From: Giesbergeria sp.
GTDB lineage: Bacteria > Pseudomonadota > Gammaproteobacteria > Burkholderiales > Burkholderiaceae_C
Direction of reading: 5' to 3'
NCBI GenBank assembly: GCA_030690515.1
Contig: JAUYGP010000262.1
Location: 1-29,733 of the forward strand
DNA length: 29,733 nt
The translations under genes were made by a program, and so were the position numbers. Each line of letters begins with the position of its first letter. Position 1 is the first letter of the stretch. Of the stretch, positions 15,056 to 23,859 are shown piece by piece. Below the pieces are notes generated by a model. The model did no database searches, had not been told where the DNA came from, and was given only the letters and a program-made list of their open reading frames with translations.

Positions 15056-16017
15056 AAACGGCCACCGTTCTCGATGTCGTGACAGTGGGCGAGGCCATGG
15101 CCTTGTTCATGGCCAAACAAGCCGGCGCGCTGTCGCAGGTGCATGACTTTAGCCGGGCGACGGCCGGCGCCGAACTCAACGTGGCTGTCGGTCTGAGTCG
15201 ACTGGGTTTGCGCGTCGGCTACGTCAGCCGTGTGGGTGCTGACAGCTTTGGCGAACACCTGCTTGATTTCATGGACGCGCAAGGCATTGACCGAAGTCAC
15301 GTGCGCATTGATCTTGAGCATCCGACAGGGTTCATGCTGAAGTCGCGCGAATTGGACGGTTGTGACCCGCGCATTGAGTACTTTCGCAGCAATTCAGCCG
15401 CCAGCCATTTGTGCGCGGCAGACAACCCGACAGCTTATTGCGCAACCTCACGGCACCTCCACCTCACGGGCATCAGCGCGGCATTGGCCAGCGGCGTCAA
15501 TGAACTGGTGACAGAAATGGCCATCCAGGCACGCCTTGAAAAAAGAAGCGTTTCTTTCGATCCGAACCTGAGGCCGCGCTTGTGGGCTTCGCAAAAGGAG
15601 ATGGTTGCGTGTATGAACCGTCTGGCAGCGTGTTCGGATCTGGTGTTGCCTGGTCTGGCCGAGGGACAACTGTTAACCGGTGAAAAAACAGCACAAGGCA
15701 TCGCTGATTTTTATCTGGCGCAAGGGGCATCCCAGGTGGTCATCAAACTGGGGGCTGACGGCGCATATGTCGCCAGCCAAGACGGCTGCGCGACCGTCCC
15801 CGGCGTAACGGTGTCAAAAATCGTCGACACCGTGGGCGCGGGGGACGGCTTTGCGGTCGGCGTGATCAGTGCCCTGCTGGAGGGCATGTCGCTGCATGAG
15901 GCGGCCCAGCGTGGCAACGCCATCGGTGCAAGAGTGTTGCAATTCCCCGGCGATTGCGACGGCTTGCCTGATCGGGCGCAAATGACTGAATTCATGGAAC
16001 GTGAAAAAATTCTTTAG
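15052..16017 (+). CDS. kdgK: 2-keto-3-deoxygluconate kinase
   Basis: This 321-residue PfkB-family kinase probably phosphorylates 2-keto-3-deoxygluconate, the product of ManD and UxaA, to KDPG for the Entner-Doudoroff aldolase. N-terminal substrate-side motifs are VTVGEAMALFM and TAGAELNVAVGLSRLG; FRSNSAASHL supplies the sugar-binding Arg and Ser/Asn region. The C-terminal signature DTVGAGDGFAVG (259-270) has catalytic base Asp265. Length is usual for KdgK (about 310-325). The start is TTG 15052, overlapping the rspB stop by four bases (TTGA), so translation is coupled. PfkB sugar kinases are hard to tell apart by sequence alone; the cluster is the main reason for choosing KDG over another sugar. 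Confidence 0.88.
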   Translation: MKTATVLDVVTVGEAMALFMAKQAGALSQVHDFSRATAGAELNVAVGLSRLGLRVGYVSRVGADSFGEHLLDFMDAQGIDRSHVRIDLEHPTGFMLKSRELDGCDPRIEYFRSNSAASHLCAADNPTAYCATSRHLHLTGISAALASGVNELVTEMAIQARLEKRSVSFDPNLRPRLWASQKEMVACMNRLAACSDLVLPGLAEGQLLTGEKTAQGIADFYLAQGASQVVIKLGADGAYVASQDGCATVPGVTVSKIVDTVGAGDGFAVGVISALLEGMSLHEAAQRGNAIGARVLQFPGDCDGLPDRAQMTEFMEREKIL

Positions 16018-16112
16018 ATCAAGCTTCTGTACCCCCTTAAAAAGCCTCGGCGGTCCTACGACTTCTTGCCATCATCAGGTCTTGTTACATCCATCCAATT
16101 TTCAAACTCCCC

Positions 16113-16439
16113 ATGACTTGGCTAAGCAAGTTTTTCCCCAACAAAGCTGCGCCGCAGGCGCCAGCCTATGACGATAACGCTTTGATCATCGACGTTCGAA
16201 CGCCCAGCGAATTTGCGTTGGGTCACGTCGACGGTGCCTTGAACCTTCCCATGGATAAGTTTGGGAAAAACTACGCCAAGCTTGTGCCGGACAGAGGCAG
16301 GCAAGTGATTGTTTATTGCCAGTCAGGGGTGCGCTCAGTACACGCATCACAATTCTTGAAGCTGCAGCGGTACCTGAAAGTGGTCAATGGCGGCACTGCC
16401 GAGGCCGTGGCAAGCACCTTGCACCGCAAGATCATTTAG
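16113..16439 (+). CDS. Rhodanese-domain protein
   Basis: This 108-residue protein is a single rhodanese domain, a sulfur-carrier or sulfurtransferase fold. The active-site loop is YCQSGVRS with the persulfide-forming Cys at about residue 70. DVRTPSEFALGHVDGALNLP is the conserved first half. There is no signal peptide, so it is probably cytosolic, akin to GlpE/PspE-type proteins. It starts at ATG 16113, 95 bases after kdgK, without a strong ribosome binding site, and precedes the mutarotase gene by about 50 bases. It has no evident link to uronate metabolism. Confidence 0.85.
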   Translation: MTWLSKFFPNKAAPQAPAYDDNALIIDVRTPSEFALGHVDGALNLPMDKFGKNYAKLVPDRGRQVIVYCQSGVRSVHASQFLKLQRYLKVVNGGTAEAVASTLHRKII

Positions 16440-16475
16440 ATCCACCACGCGGAGACAATCACCAACCAACACCGC

Positions 16476-16480
16476 AGGAG
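16476..16480 (+). promoter_or_regulatory. Ribosome binding site that fixes the mutarotase TTG start
   Basis: AGGAG lies eight bases before TTG 16489. An earlier in-frame ATG (16387) would overlap the rhodanese gene by more than 50 bases and adds residues unlike the family. Confidence 0.6.
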
Positions 16481-16488
16481 ATTTCATT

Positions 16489-17376
16489 TTGAACCAAGAC
16501 ATCGACACGCTCAACCGCCACTTCGGCCTGCCTGGCGCGCTGCATTTTGTCAATGGCAGCGGCGATTTACCTGTGGCCGAAATTCAGACACCTCTGGCCA
16601 GCGCACGCGTGGCACTGCAGGGTGCGCATCTGCTGGCTTGGCAACCAGCCGGGGCAACGCCGGTCATCTGGCTGTCACAAGCGGCCGTGTTTGCGCCGGG
16701 TGAGCCGGTGCGCGGTGGTGTGCCGGTGTGCTGGCCCTGGTTTGGCGCGCGTGAGGGCCTGCCTGCGCATGGCTTTGTGCGCACCCGGTTGTGGCAGGTA
16801 CGCGCAGCATCACTGGATGCGACCGGGCAGGTGGTGCTGCGCCTCGGCCTGCAGGACGACGCCGACACCCGCGCGCTGTGGGACCATGCCTTTGACCTGG
16901 AACTGCTGCTCACCGTGGGTGCCACGTTGAGCATGAATCTCATCAGTCACAACACCGGCGACCAGCCCATTACCCTGACCGATGCGCTGCACACCTATTT
17001 TTGCGTGGCAGACATCCATCAAACCGCGGTGCAGGGGCTCGACGGCTGCGACTACCTCGACAAGGTGCAAAACTTTGCCCAGTCCAGGCAATCTGGCGCG
17101 GTTGAATTTACTGGCGAGACCGACCGTATTTACGTCAACACCACGGCCGACTGCGTGATCCAGGACCGGGTGCAACAGCGCGCCATTCGGGTCAGCAAAA
17201 GCGGCAGCAGTTCCAGCGTGGTGTGGAACCCCTGGCGCGACAAAGTTTTTGCCGACATGGCCGCAGGCGCCTACCAGCAGATGCTGTGCGTGGAAACCTG
17301 CAACGCCGGGCCGGACCAGGTTACCCTGGCACCGGGCCAGTCGCATGTGCTGACCGCCCGCTTCGCAGTTGATTAA
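16489..17376 (+). CDS. D-hexose-6-phosphate mutarotase (YeaD type)
   Basis: This 295-residue protein belongs to the galactose mutarotase-like superfamily, YeaD branch, which interconverts alpha and beta anomers of hexose 6-phosphates. Recognisable motifs are GAHLLAWQP, then RGGVPVCWPWFG, PAHGFVRTRLW with His94, DALHTYFCV with His168, and the catalytic Glu269 in CVETCNAG. The segment VVWNPWRDK is typical of the branch. The start is TTG 16489. The stop lies 12 bases from the stop of the convergent OYE-type gene. It is a housekeeping enzyme with no special tie to the uronate genes, although sugar flux is a shared theme. Confidence 0.85.
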   Translation: MNQDIDTLNRHFGLPGALHFVNGSGDLPVAEIQTPLASARVALQGAHLLAWQPAGATPVIWLSQAAVFAPGEPVRGGVPVCWPWFGAREGLPAHGFVRTRLWQVRAASLDATGQVVLRLGLQDDADTRALWDHAFDLELLLTVGATLSMNLISHNTGDQPITLTDALHTYFCVADIHQTAVQGLDGCDYLDKVQNFAQSRQSGAVEFTGETDRIYVNTTADCVIQDRVQQRAIRVSKSGSSSSVVWNPWRDKVFADMAAGAYQQMLCVETCNAGPDQVTLAPGQSHVLTARFAVD

Positions 17377-17388
17377 AACGGCCTGGAC

Positions 17389-18510
17389 TCAAGCGGTTTT
17401 GAGCGTGGGGTAGTCGGTGTAGCCTTTGGCACCACCGCCGTACCAGGTGGTGCGGTCACTCTCAACCAAGGGCTTGCCCTTGCGCAGGCGCTCGACCAGG
17501 TCCGGGTTGCCAATAAAAGGCCGGCCAAATGCCACCAGATCAGCGCCACCACCAATGACTTGTTGCGCCAGATCCTTGTCGAGACCGTTGTTGACCATCC
17601 AGGCCCCTTTGCCAGCGGCAGCCCGGTAGGCACGGCGCAGGCCGATGTAGTCAAACGAACGATCAGGCAACACGCGCGGGCCACCGGTGGCGCCTTCAAT
17701 GACGTGGACATAGGCTAAGCCAAACCCGGCCAGCTCGCGCACCACGTAGTCAAACAACGGCTGCGGGTCGGGGTCAAAGGCATCGTTGGCTGGTGTCACC
17801 GGCGACAGGCGGATGCCGACGCGGCCGCCGCCCACGGCACCGGTCACGGCCTGCACCACTTCCAGCAGAAAACGCGCACGGTTTTCTACGCTGCCGCCAA
17901 AGTCGTCGCGGCGTTGGTTGGAACCACTTTTAAGGAACTGGTCCAGCAGGTAGCCGTTGGCGGCGTGGATTTCGACGCCGTCAAAACCGGCGGTGTGCAC
18001 CGCATTACGCGCGGCCGCCACGTAGGTATGCACAATGTCGGGCAGCTCATAGGCCTGCAGCGCGCGCGGCTCCGAGGTGTCGACAAACACCGGTACGCCG
18101 TCTTTGAGCAGCACGGTTTTGGTCTTGGCGGTGATGGCAGATGGTGCCACCGGCGCGCCGCCATGGGGCTGCAAGCTGGTGTGCGAGACACGGCCCACAT
18201 GCCAAAGCTGGCAAACGATTTTGCCGCCGGCCGCGTGTACGCTGCGCGTCACGTCTTTCCAGGCCTCGACCTGTTCCTCGGCATACAAACCGGGCACGTC
18301 GGCGTAGCCCTGGCCTTGCTGGCTGATGGCCGTGGCCTCGGTGATGATGAGCCCGGCGCTGGCGCGCTGGGTGTAGTACTGCGCCATAAGGGCGTTGGGG
18401 GTGGCATCGGGGGCACGGTTGCGCGTCAGCGGGGCCATCACGATGCGGTTGGCCAGCGCCAGTTCCCCAACGTGCACGGGGTCAAACAGGGTGGCGGTAC
18501 GGTGAGGCAT
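17389..18510 (-). CDS. NADH:flavin oxidoreductase, Old Yellow Enzyme family
   Basis: This 373-residue FMN-dependent ene-reductase is of the NemA/OYE type and reduces activated C=C bonds or nitro compounds with NAD(P)H. The N-terminus LFDPVHVGELALANRIVMAPLTRNR is diagnostic. The active-site pair His182-Asn185 lies in EIHAANGYLLDQF. FMN/phosphate-binding segments are GRVGIRLSP and ADLVAFGRPFIGNPDLVERL. Length is normal. ATG 18510 has a GGAG ribosome binding site, and a longer upstream reading frame lacks family similarity. It is divergent from the PBP1A-like gene (94-base gap) and convergent with the mutarotase gene. The physiological substrate cannot be read from the sequence. Confidence 0.92.
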   Translation of the reverse strand: MPHRTATLFDPVHVGELALANRIVMAPLTRNRAPDATPNALMAQYYTQRASAGLIITEATAISQQGQGYADVPGLYAEEQVEAWKDVTRSVHAAGGKIVCQLWHVGRVSHTSLQPHGGAPVAPSAITAKTKTVLLKDGVPVFVDTSEPRALQAYELPDIVHTYVAAARNAVHTAGFDGVEIHAANGYLLDQFLKSGSNQRRDDFGGSVENRARFLLEVVQAVTGAVGGGRVGIRLSPVTPANDAFDPDPQPLFDYVVRELAGFGLAYVHVIEGATGGPRVLPDRSFDYIGLRRAYRAAAGKGAWMVNNGLDKDLAQQVIGGGADLVAFGRPFIGNPDLVERLRKGKPLVESDRTTWYGGGAKGYTDYPTLKTA

Positions 18511-18604
18511 AAAAACTCCAGGTAAGTATTGGCTATGCATGCAGTTTAAAGGCAGCGCGCAAAGGCCTCGAAAGCCCGAAGGTACATCAGAATAAACTCC
18601 ACGC

Positions 18605-20644
18605 ATGATCCCAGGCCTCCAACCCGCCATCGCCTTCACCCTGGCGCAATTCCAACGCCTCAAGGCCGCTGCCAGGCAATACCCCTTGCGGGCAGCCCTG
18701 GTGCTGCCTGCGCTGGCGCTGCTTTACGTACTGCTGCTGATCCCGTTCACACCTGGCATTGGCGACCTGCGCCGCGCCAAATCCGAAGCGCCGTCGGTGC
18801 TGCTGGCCCTGAACGGCAGCGTGCTGGCCGAATACAAGCGCATCAATCGCCAATGGGTCACACTGGAGCAGATTTCGCCCAACGTGGTGAACGCCCTGAT
18901 CGCCACCGAAGACCACCGCTTTTACGAGCACCATGGCATTGACTTGCGGCGCCTGGCCGGTGCCGCGCTCAGCACCTTGTCGGGCGATTTACAAGGTGGC
19001 TCGACCCTGACCCAGCAGCTGGCGCGCAACCTGTTCCCCGAAGAGATCGGCCGCGCCGCCACCCTGACACGCAAGCTCAAGGAAGCCATCACGGCGTTAA
19101 AAATCGAGGCCGTGTATTCCAAGCGCGAAATCCTGGAAACCTACCTCAACACCGTGCCTTTTCTCTACAACGCCTTCGGCATCGAGATGGCGGCGCGCAC
19201 CTACTTTGACACCACGGCCGACCAGCTTGACGTGCTGCAAAGCGCCACCCTGATCGGCATGCTCAAGGGCACCAGTTATTACAACCCGGTACAAAACCCC
19301 GAACGCGCCAAGCAGCGCCGCAACCTGGTGCTGGCGCAAATGGCCAAAAACGGCAGCCTGGACCCGGCCCGCGTCAATGCCTTGTCCAAGCGATCGCTCC
19401 GACTTGATTTTGCGCGCCAGATCGAGGCCCCGGGGCCGGCACCCCACGTGGCCCAGCATCTGCGCAAGTGGCTGATCGACTGGGCTGACCGCCGTGATTA
19501 CGACCTGCAGGCCGACGGCCTGAAAATCTACACCACCCTGGATGCCCGACTCCAAAAAGCGGCCAACCAGGCGGTGGCGCGGCAATTGACTCACCTGCAA
19601 ACGCTGGCCGACGGTCGGCGCAAGGCCGGGCAGGAACCCGCCGTGCTGCAAGCCGGCTTTCTGGCCTTGGACCCACGCGATGGCGCGGTACGGGCCTGGG
19701 TTGGCAGCCGTAACTTTGCCCAGGAGCAGTTTGACCATGTGAGTCAGGCGCGGCGCCAGCCCGGCTCGACCTTCAAGCCTTTTGTGTATGGCGCCGCCTT
19801 CATGCAAGGCATGAACCCGTCGGATACCTTCATGGACCAGCCGGTGGCCATCTCGTCGCCGGGCAGTGAGGTGTGGACCCCCAGTGATGCGACGGCGCCC
19901 AGCTACCAGCCCACCAGCCTGCGCAACGGCCTGGTGTATTCCAAAAACACCATCACCGCCCAATTGATGCAAAAAGTGGGGCCCAAGCGCGTTGGCGCGT
20001 TAGCCCAAGCCATGGGCGTGCGCCAGAGCAAGCTGGACCTGGTGCCCTCGCTGGCACTGGGCACCAGCCCGGTCACACTGATCGAGATGGTCACCGCCTA
20101 CGGCACCCTGGCGAACGGCGGCAGCTACTATGCGCCGCAGCTGGTGCTGCGTGTGGAAGACCGCAATGGCCAGCTGCTGGAACAGTTTGCTTCTGTTGCC
20201 GAACGTACGCCGGCCATGCCGCGCGCACAGGCGCTGACTTTGGTGAACGTGATGCGCGGTGTGATTGACGAAGGCACGGGGGCGGCCATTCGATACCGCT
20301 ACGGCATTCAGGCCGACGTGGCTGGCAAAACCGGCACCACCCAGGACAACACCGACGGCTGGTTCATCATGATGAACCCGCAACTGGTGGCCGGTGCCCG
20401 CGTCGGTTTTAACGACAACAGCGTCACCATGGGCTCCTGGGGCCAGGGCGCGCGCAGCGCCTTGCCCATGGTGGGTGAAGTGTTTCAGCAGGCGTTTCGC
20501 AACCGCTGGCTGGACGCAAAAGTCGAATTCGACATTCCACGCCCCAAACCACCGCCGCCACCCGAGCCAGAGCCGCAACAAGACCCCCTGTCAAATCTGG
20601 TCAACGAGATCATGAACCGGATCAGGCCGCTGCTGGGCAACTGA
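18605..20644 (+). CDS. Penicillin-binding protein 1A-like, bifunctional
   Basis: This 679-residue class A PBP builds and cross-links peptidoglycan. A short cytoplasmic segment is followed by one membrane anchor (about residues 30-48). The glycosyltransferase (GT51) domain has catalytic Glu102 in ATEDHRFYEHHGID and the motifs GGSTLTQQLARNLF and RKLKEAITALKIE. The transpeptidase domain has the active Ser388 in STFK, SKN at 446-448 and KTGTT at 575-579. The tail is proline-rich (PRPKPPPPPEPEPQQ) and ends in a short helix. It is shorter than the roughly 780-850 residues of standard PBP1A and lacks a clear OB-type insertion. It may be a secondary class A PBP, so I leave the symbol open. Confidence 0.9.
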   Translation: MIPGLQPAIAFTLAQFQRLKAAARQYPLRAALVLPALALLYVLLLIPFTPGIGDLRRAKSEAPSVLLALNGSVLAEYKRINRQWVTLEQISPNVVNALIATEDHRFYEHHGIDLRRLAGAALSTLSGDLQGGSTLTQQLARNLFPEEIGRAATLTRKLKEAITALKIEAVYSKREILETYLNTVPFLYNAFGIEMAARTYFDTTADQLDVLQSATLIGMLKGTSYYNPVQNPERAKQRRNLVLAQMAKNGSLDPARVNALSKRSLRLDFARQIEAPGPAPHVAQHLRKWLIDWADRRDYDLQADGLKIYTTLDARLQKAANQAVARQLTHLQTLADGRRKAGQEPAVLQAGFLALDPRDGAVRAWVGSRNFAQEQFDHVSQARRQPGSTFKPFVYGAAFMQGMNPSDTFMDQPVAISSPGSEVWTPSDATAPSYQPTSLRNGLVYSKNTITAQLMQKVGPKRVGALAQAMGVRQSKLDLVPSLALGTSPVTLIEMVTAYGTLANGGSYYAPQLVLRVEDRNGQLLEQFASVAERTPAMPRAQALTLVNVMRGVIDEGTGAAIRYRYGIQADVAGKTGTTQDNTDGWFIMMNPQLVAGARVGFNDNSVTMGSWGQGARSALPMVGEVFQQAFRNRWLDAKVEFDIPRPKPPPPPEPEPQQDPLSNLVNEIMNRIRPLLGN

Positions 20645-20672
20645 TACCACCCACGGTGCGCACCCCTCGGGC

Positions 20673-21065
20673 TCAAACCACCGTGAAGCGCCCCTGAAGG
20701 TAGCTGATGATGGCCCCGGACTCGAACAGCCATTGGTTTTGACCAGTCGCGTCGGTGATCTTGAGGCAGGGCACCTTGACGGTGCCGGCCCCCTTGAGCA
20801 GGTCGTCCCGGTTTTGCTGGTGGTGTTGCGCGTCACGGCGCTCAATTGGCAGGGACAGGCGCCGCATTTCCTGGCGCACCTTGATGCAAAACGGGCAGGT
20901 GGTGAACTGGTACAGCACCAGGCTCTGGCACTGTTGGTTAACCGTCTGCTGTATTTCGGGCGGGCGCACCACGCCCTTGGGCCGGGTCACAAATTCCCAC
21001 ACCTGCATGAAAGGGCCGAGCACGATGCGCAGGGTTCTGAAAAAGCTTCTGATGATAAATTTCAT
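20673..21065 (-). CDS. Glutaredoxin-family protein with N-terminal extension
   Basis: This 130-residue protein has a glutaredoxin/GST-N-type thioredoxin fold from about residue 48: LVLYQFTTCPFCIKVRQEMRR with the CPFC redox motif, then TVKVPCLKI with the cis-Pro of the fold, and ESGAIISYLQ. The first 45 residues (FIIRSFFRTLRIVLGPFMQVWEF) are hydrophobic and basic and could form a membrane-associated helix. I start it at ATG 21065; upstream in-frame codons add a stretch unlike the family. Such proteins reduce disulfides or glutathionylated targets; the partner is unknown. Confidence 0.82.
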   Translation of the reverse strand: MKFIIRSFFRTLRIVLGPFMQVWEFVTRPKGVVRPPEIQQTVNQQCQSLVLYQFTTCPFCIKVRQEMRRLSLPIERRDAQHHQQNRDDLLKGAGTVKVPCLKITDATGQNQWLFESGAIISYLQGRFTVV

Positions 21066-21132
21066 CGCTGAATCATAGTCGCCCGGAAACGCACGCGGTG
21101 TGCCTGTGTTTCCCGTGCGGTTTTGCCAAGTT

Positions 21133-23367
21133 TTACTGACGCGTGATGCGACCATCAAGCTGTGCTGACAGTGGGGTGCCTGTTTTGAGCTGCGTCACCA
21201 GCAAGTCCAGCATCACAATGCCAGTGTCGCGGCAGTAGTTGCCGCTGCGCAGGCAAGCGTTTTTCAGCACGTCGTAGCCGTCACCCCCAGCAGCGGTGAA
21301 GTTGTTGGTGGCCAACCGGTAGGTTTTGGTGCGCTCCACCGCTGCGCCCGCAATGTGAATGGTCGTCACCCGCCCACCGGTTTTAAGTGGATTGGCGCAA
21401 AGGATGGCGTCCGCGCAGTAGCTGATTCGCAAGTCCTTTGAGTGCTGCAAAAAGCCACCGCCACCAAGTTTGCTAACACTGGCTTCCATCAGGTCAATCA
21501 CATCCTGGCCGGTCAAATCCATCACAAACAGGGTATTGCCAAACGGCAACACCGACAGTGCTTGGCCAAAGGTCACATCACCTTGCGCAATGGCAGCCCG
21601 CAAGCCGCCGCCGTTGCTGAAGGCCGCCACCGCGTTGTCGCTGGTTTGGGCTGCGGTCTGCATCAAATCAGTGACCAAATTGCCCATTGGGGTCTCACCC
21701 GTGCGCAGCCCAGCCGCAAAAGAAGGTGTCAGGGTGCCGCGATCGGCAGCGAAGGCCATGGCGCTTTGCCCCACCAAAACACTGCTGAAGGCTTGAACTG
21801 GTGCGTAATACTGGTCGACCTTGGCTTTCAAGGCTGCGTCTTCGGCCACGCTGCGACCATCAACAAACATCGATTTGTTGGCACTTGTGAGCACCTTGCC
21901 AGCGGCATCAAAACCAACTTCCAGGCGACCAAGCCAACGCCCCCATTCAGACGACGACACGACCGGCAAGGGGTCACCTTCCAGGTTGGTGAGTTGGGTT
22001 GGGTAGGCTCCTGCGCTCAGGCTGCCCTGGCCGACGTAAGGTGTGGCGAGCGTGGCATCGCTGGTTTTCGTGTTGATGTATTGCGCACTGCCCAGCAGCT
22101 TGTGATCATGGCCGCTGACGATGATGTCAACCCCTGAGAGCGCTTTGGCCTTGGTGATGTCGACCTCATAACCGTAGTGCGACAGCACGATGATTTTGTT
22201 GACACCTTGCGCCTTGAGCAACGCAGCCGTGTTGTTGACGCTGCTGACATAGTCAAGAAATTTCAGGTTGGCACCCGGGCTGGCAATCAATGGCACATCT
22301 TCAGTTACAACGCCAATCAAGCCATAAGTTTGACCGCAACGCTCAATGATTTTGAACTTGTGCAGCAGGCCTTTCAGTGCCGGCTCAGTGCTGGCATCGA
22401 CATTGGTCGCCAGCATGGCAAAAGCCGGTCTTTCTGTGGGGTATGACGTACCTGCAATCGTGACGTTTTCACCCTTGAGCGCACGCGCCAGTTTGGCTGG
22501 ACCCAAGTCAAATTCGTGGTTGCCCAGCGTGGCTGCGTCATAACCCATGTCGTTCATCGCCATGACCGACTCACTGCCCTCCCAGGCGTTGTAAAACACA
22601 GTGCCCTGAGAGAAGTCGCCCGCGTCCAGCAGCAACTGGTTCTTGCAGCTTTGGCCGACATCAATTTCAGCGCGCGTTTTGTCAATCAAAGTCTTACGCC
22701 GTGCCACACCACCTTGCAGCAAGGTGTCGGTAAAACTTTGAATACGCGAATGGGTGTCATTGCTGTGCATCAACGTCAGGGTTACCGCGCTGCCGTTGGC
22801 AGGTGTTGCCGGGGTCAGCGTGAGCTTGTTGCGCAGCAGGGTGTCGGCAAAATGTTGCAGGGCCTCGTCTTCGGCTTTCAGTGTCACGCCCGGGCGGGCT
22901 TGCTGCAAAGCACTGAGCAAGTCGGTATCGGTGGTGCTTGCGAGGCTGACAACTTGTTTGAGCGCAGTGCGCATGGCAGGCGTGATGGTGATGCCATTTT
23001 CAGGGGCGTCGTCGCTGTCGAGCGTTTGCAAGGCACGCAAAATGCGCTTGGCCTGCGCGCCCAGCACCCCGGGTGTGCCACCCAGCTCCACAGGGGTCAG
23101 TATGGCTTGGCCATTGGCGCTGCCAAGGGTCAGGCCACCAATTTTAAAAGTAACTTTTTCGCCAGGGTAATATTTGAATGTGCCACCGTCTCCCGTGGTG
23201 CCTTCAGAGCCCAGCGAGCCGGTATAAGACACACCGCTGACCGCGGAGTCAAGCAACACGCCTGTTTGTTGGGTGGTATTGCTGCCACCGCCACACGCGC
23301 TCAAGCCCATAAGTGCTGTGACAGCCACCGCGATGCCTTGTTGACGAATCGATAGGAATGTTTTCAT
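21133..23367 (-). CDS. 5'-nucleotidase/UshA-type lipoprotein
   Basis: This 744-residue protein has a lipoprotein signal peptide with lipobox LSAC (Cys25). An N-terminal region of about 170 residues (SAVSGVSYTG, GTFKYYPGEKVTFKIG, LTPVELGG, DDAPENGITI) is not part of classical UshA. The metallophosphatase domain follows, with MHSNDTHSRI, DAGDFSQGT, GNHEFDLG, SHYGYE and GHDH as metal ligands. Then comes the 5'-nucleotidase C-terminal domain (MGNLVTDLMQ, NGGGLRAAI, FTAAGGDGYD). It probably hydrolyses extracellular nucleotides at the outer membrane or in the periplasm. It starts at ATG 23367 and faces the toxin-antitoxin relics. The extra N-terminal domain recurs, as far as I recall, in other betaproteobacterial lipoproteins. 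Confidence 0.88.
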   Translation of the reverse strand: MKTFLSIRQQGIAVAVTALMGLSACGGGSNTTQQTGVLLDSAVSGVSYTGSLGSEGTTGDGGTFKYYPGEKVTFKIGGLTLGSANGQAILTPVELGGTPGVLGAQAKRILRALQTLDSDDAPENGITITPAMRTALKQVVSLASTTDTDLLSALQQARPGVTLKAEDEALQHFADTLLRNKLTLTPATPANGSAVTLTLMHSNDTHSRIQSFTDTLLQGGVARRKTLIDKTRAEIDVGQSCKNQLLLDAGDFSQGTVFYNAWEGSESVMAMNDMGYDAATLGNHEFDLGPAKLARALKGENVTIAGTSYPTERPAFAMLATNVDASTEPALKGLLHKFKIIERCGQTYGLIGVVTEDVPLIASPGANLKFLDYVSSVNNTAALLKAQGVNKIIVLSHYGYEVDITKAKALSGVDIIVSGHDHKLLGSAQYINTKTSDATLATPYVGQGSLSAGAYPTQLTNLEGDPLPVVSSSEWGRWLGRLEVGFDAAGKVLTSANKSMFVDGRSVAEDAALKAKVDQYYAPVQAFSSVLVGQSAMAFAADRGTLTPSFAAGLRTGETPMGNLVTDLMQTAAQTSDNAVAAFSNGGGLRAAIAQGDVTFGQALSVLPFGNTLFVMDLTGQDVIDLMEASVSKLGGGGFLQHSKDLRISYCADAILCANPLKTGGRVTTIHIAGAAVERTKTYRLATNNFTAAGGDGYDVLKNACLRSGNYCRDTGIVMLDLLVTQLKTGTPLSAQLDGRITRQ

Positions 23368-23419
23368 TGCATTTAGAAATTGGGATTGCTGAAAATCGAG
23401 CCAAAAGAATCGTATGGGC

Positions 23420-23663
23420 TCAATGTGACAGCGCAGTGAAACGGCAGCTACAGAGAACGCTCTTGCTGCCGGATGACCTCAACGTGTTTTCGTCATTGAC
23501 CCAGGCAAAGATGATGATCTTGGATTTGGAATCAAACCGGAAAAACAACCGAAACCTTCGCCCGATCTGGGGCCTGCGCCGGTTGCGAGGCAGCTTGCAG
23601 CTGCTGGAGTTGTTCGATCAGGCAATCGTGGAACAGCAAAGTCCAACCACGGCGCTGAATCAC
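23420..23663 (-). pseudogene. yhaV: YhaV-type toxin relic, frameshifted and deleted
   Basis: Two pieces of a YhaV mRNA-interferase are visible in different frames. From GTG 23663 the sequence reads IQRRGWTLLFHDCLIEQLQ, matching the YhaV N-terminus (NGWxLxxHxxxxxQ). After a frame change it continues as RRFRLFFRFDSKSK, IIIFAWVNDENTLRSSGSK, matching the conserved YhaV core RYRLFFRY..., GWxNDENTLRxYGxK. The middle (roughly 40-50 residues) is missing, and the C-terminus after GSK is out of frame until the stop at 23422. The gene is dead. It lies directly after the prlF relic, the standard prlF-yhaV order. Confidence 0.75.
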
Positions 23664-23687
23664 AGCGCTACATCACCATGGATTTCT

Positions 23688-23786
23688 TCACTCAGGTCGG
23701 CCGACGCCAAGTGCTTGGGGAATAGTTTTGGGCAAAGTGATCTGCCCTTTCGAGGTGATGGTGGCGACTTCGTGAACGACTGACAT
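23688..23786 (-). pseudogene. prlF: PrlF/AbrB-type antitoxin relic, truncated
   Basis: A 32-codon frame from ATG 23786 encodes VVHEVATITSKGQITLPKTI followed by PQALGVGRPE and a stop. The ITSKGQITLPKxIRxALGV pattern is the signature of SpoVT/AbrB swapped-hairpin antitoxins, here of the PrlF group that pairs with YhaV. Full-length proteins have about 75-110 residues, so roughly two thirds are lost. The truncated product keeps the DNA-binding loop strand but not the toxin-binding tail. Confidence 0.75.
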
Positions 23787-23859
23787 GGCAAAATTTCCTT
23801 CCGACAACGCGAAATGTGTCAGGAATACGCCTTACAAGGTCAAGTTCAAGCCACAGATT

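Noticed and set aside
19097..19972. Minus-strand open frame of 291 codons inside the PBP gene
   Set aside because: It is antisense to conserved GT51 and transpeptidase motifs and has no recognisable feature of its own.
20652..20685. Inverted repeat CACGGTG/CACCGTG between the PBP and glutaredoxin genes, considered as a shared terminator
   Set aside because: The right arm lies within the end of the glutaredoxin gene, the loop is 20 bases and no T-run follows.
23358..23783. Plus-strand open frame of 141 codons between the nucleotidase and hicA
   Set aside because: The minus strand of the same stretch encodes recognisable YhaV and PrlF pieces, so the plus frame is their shadow.
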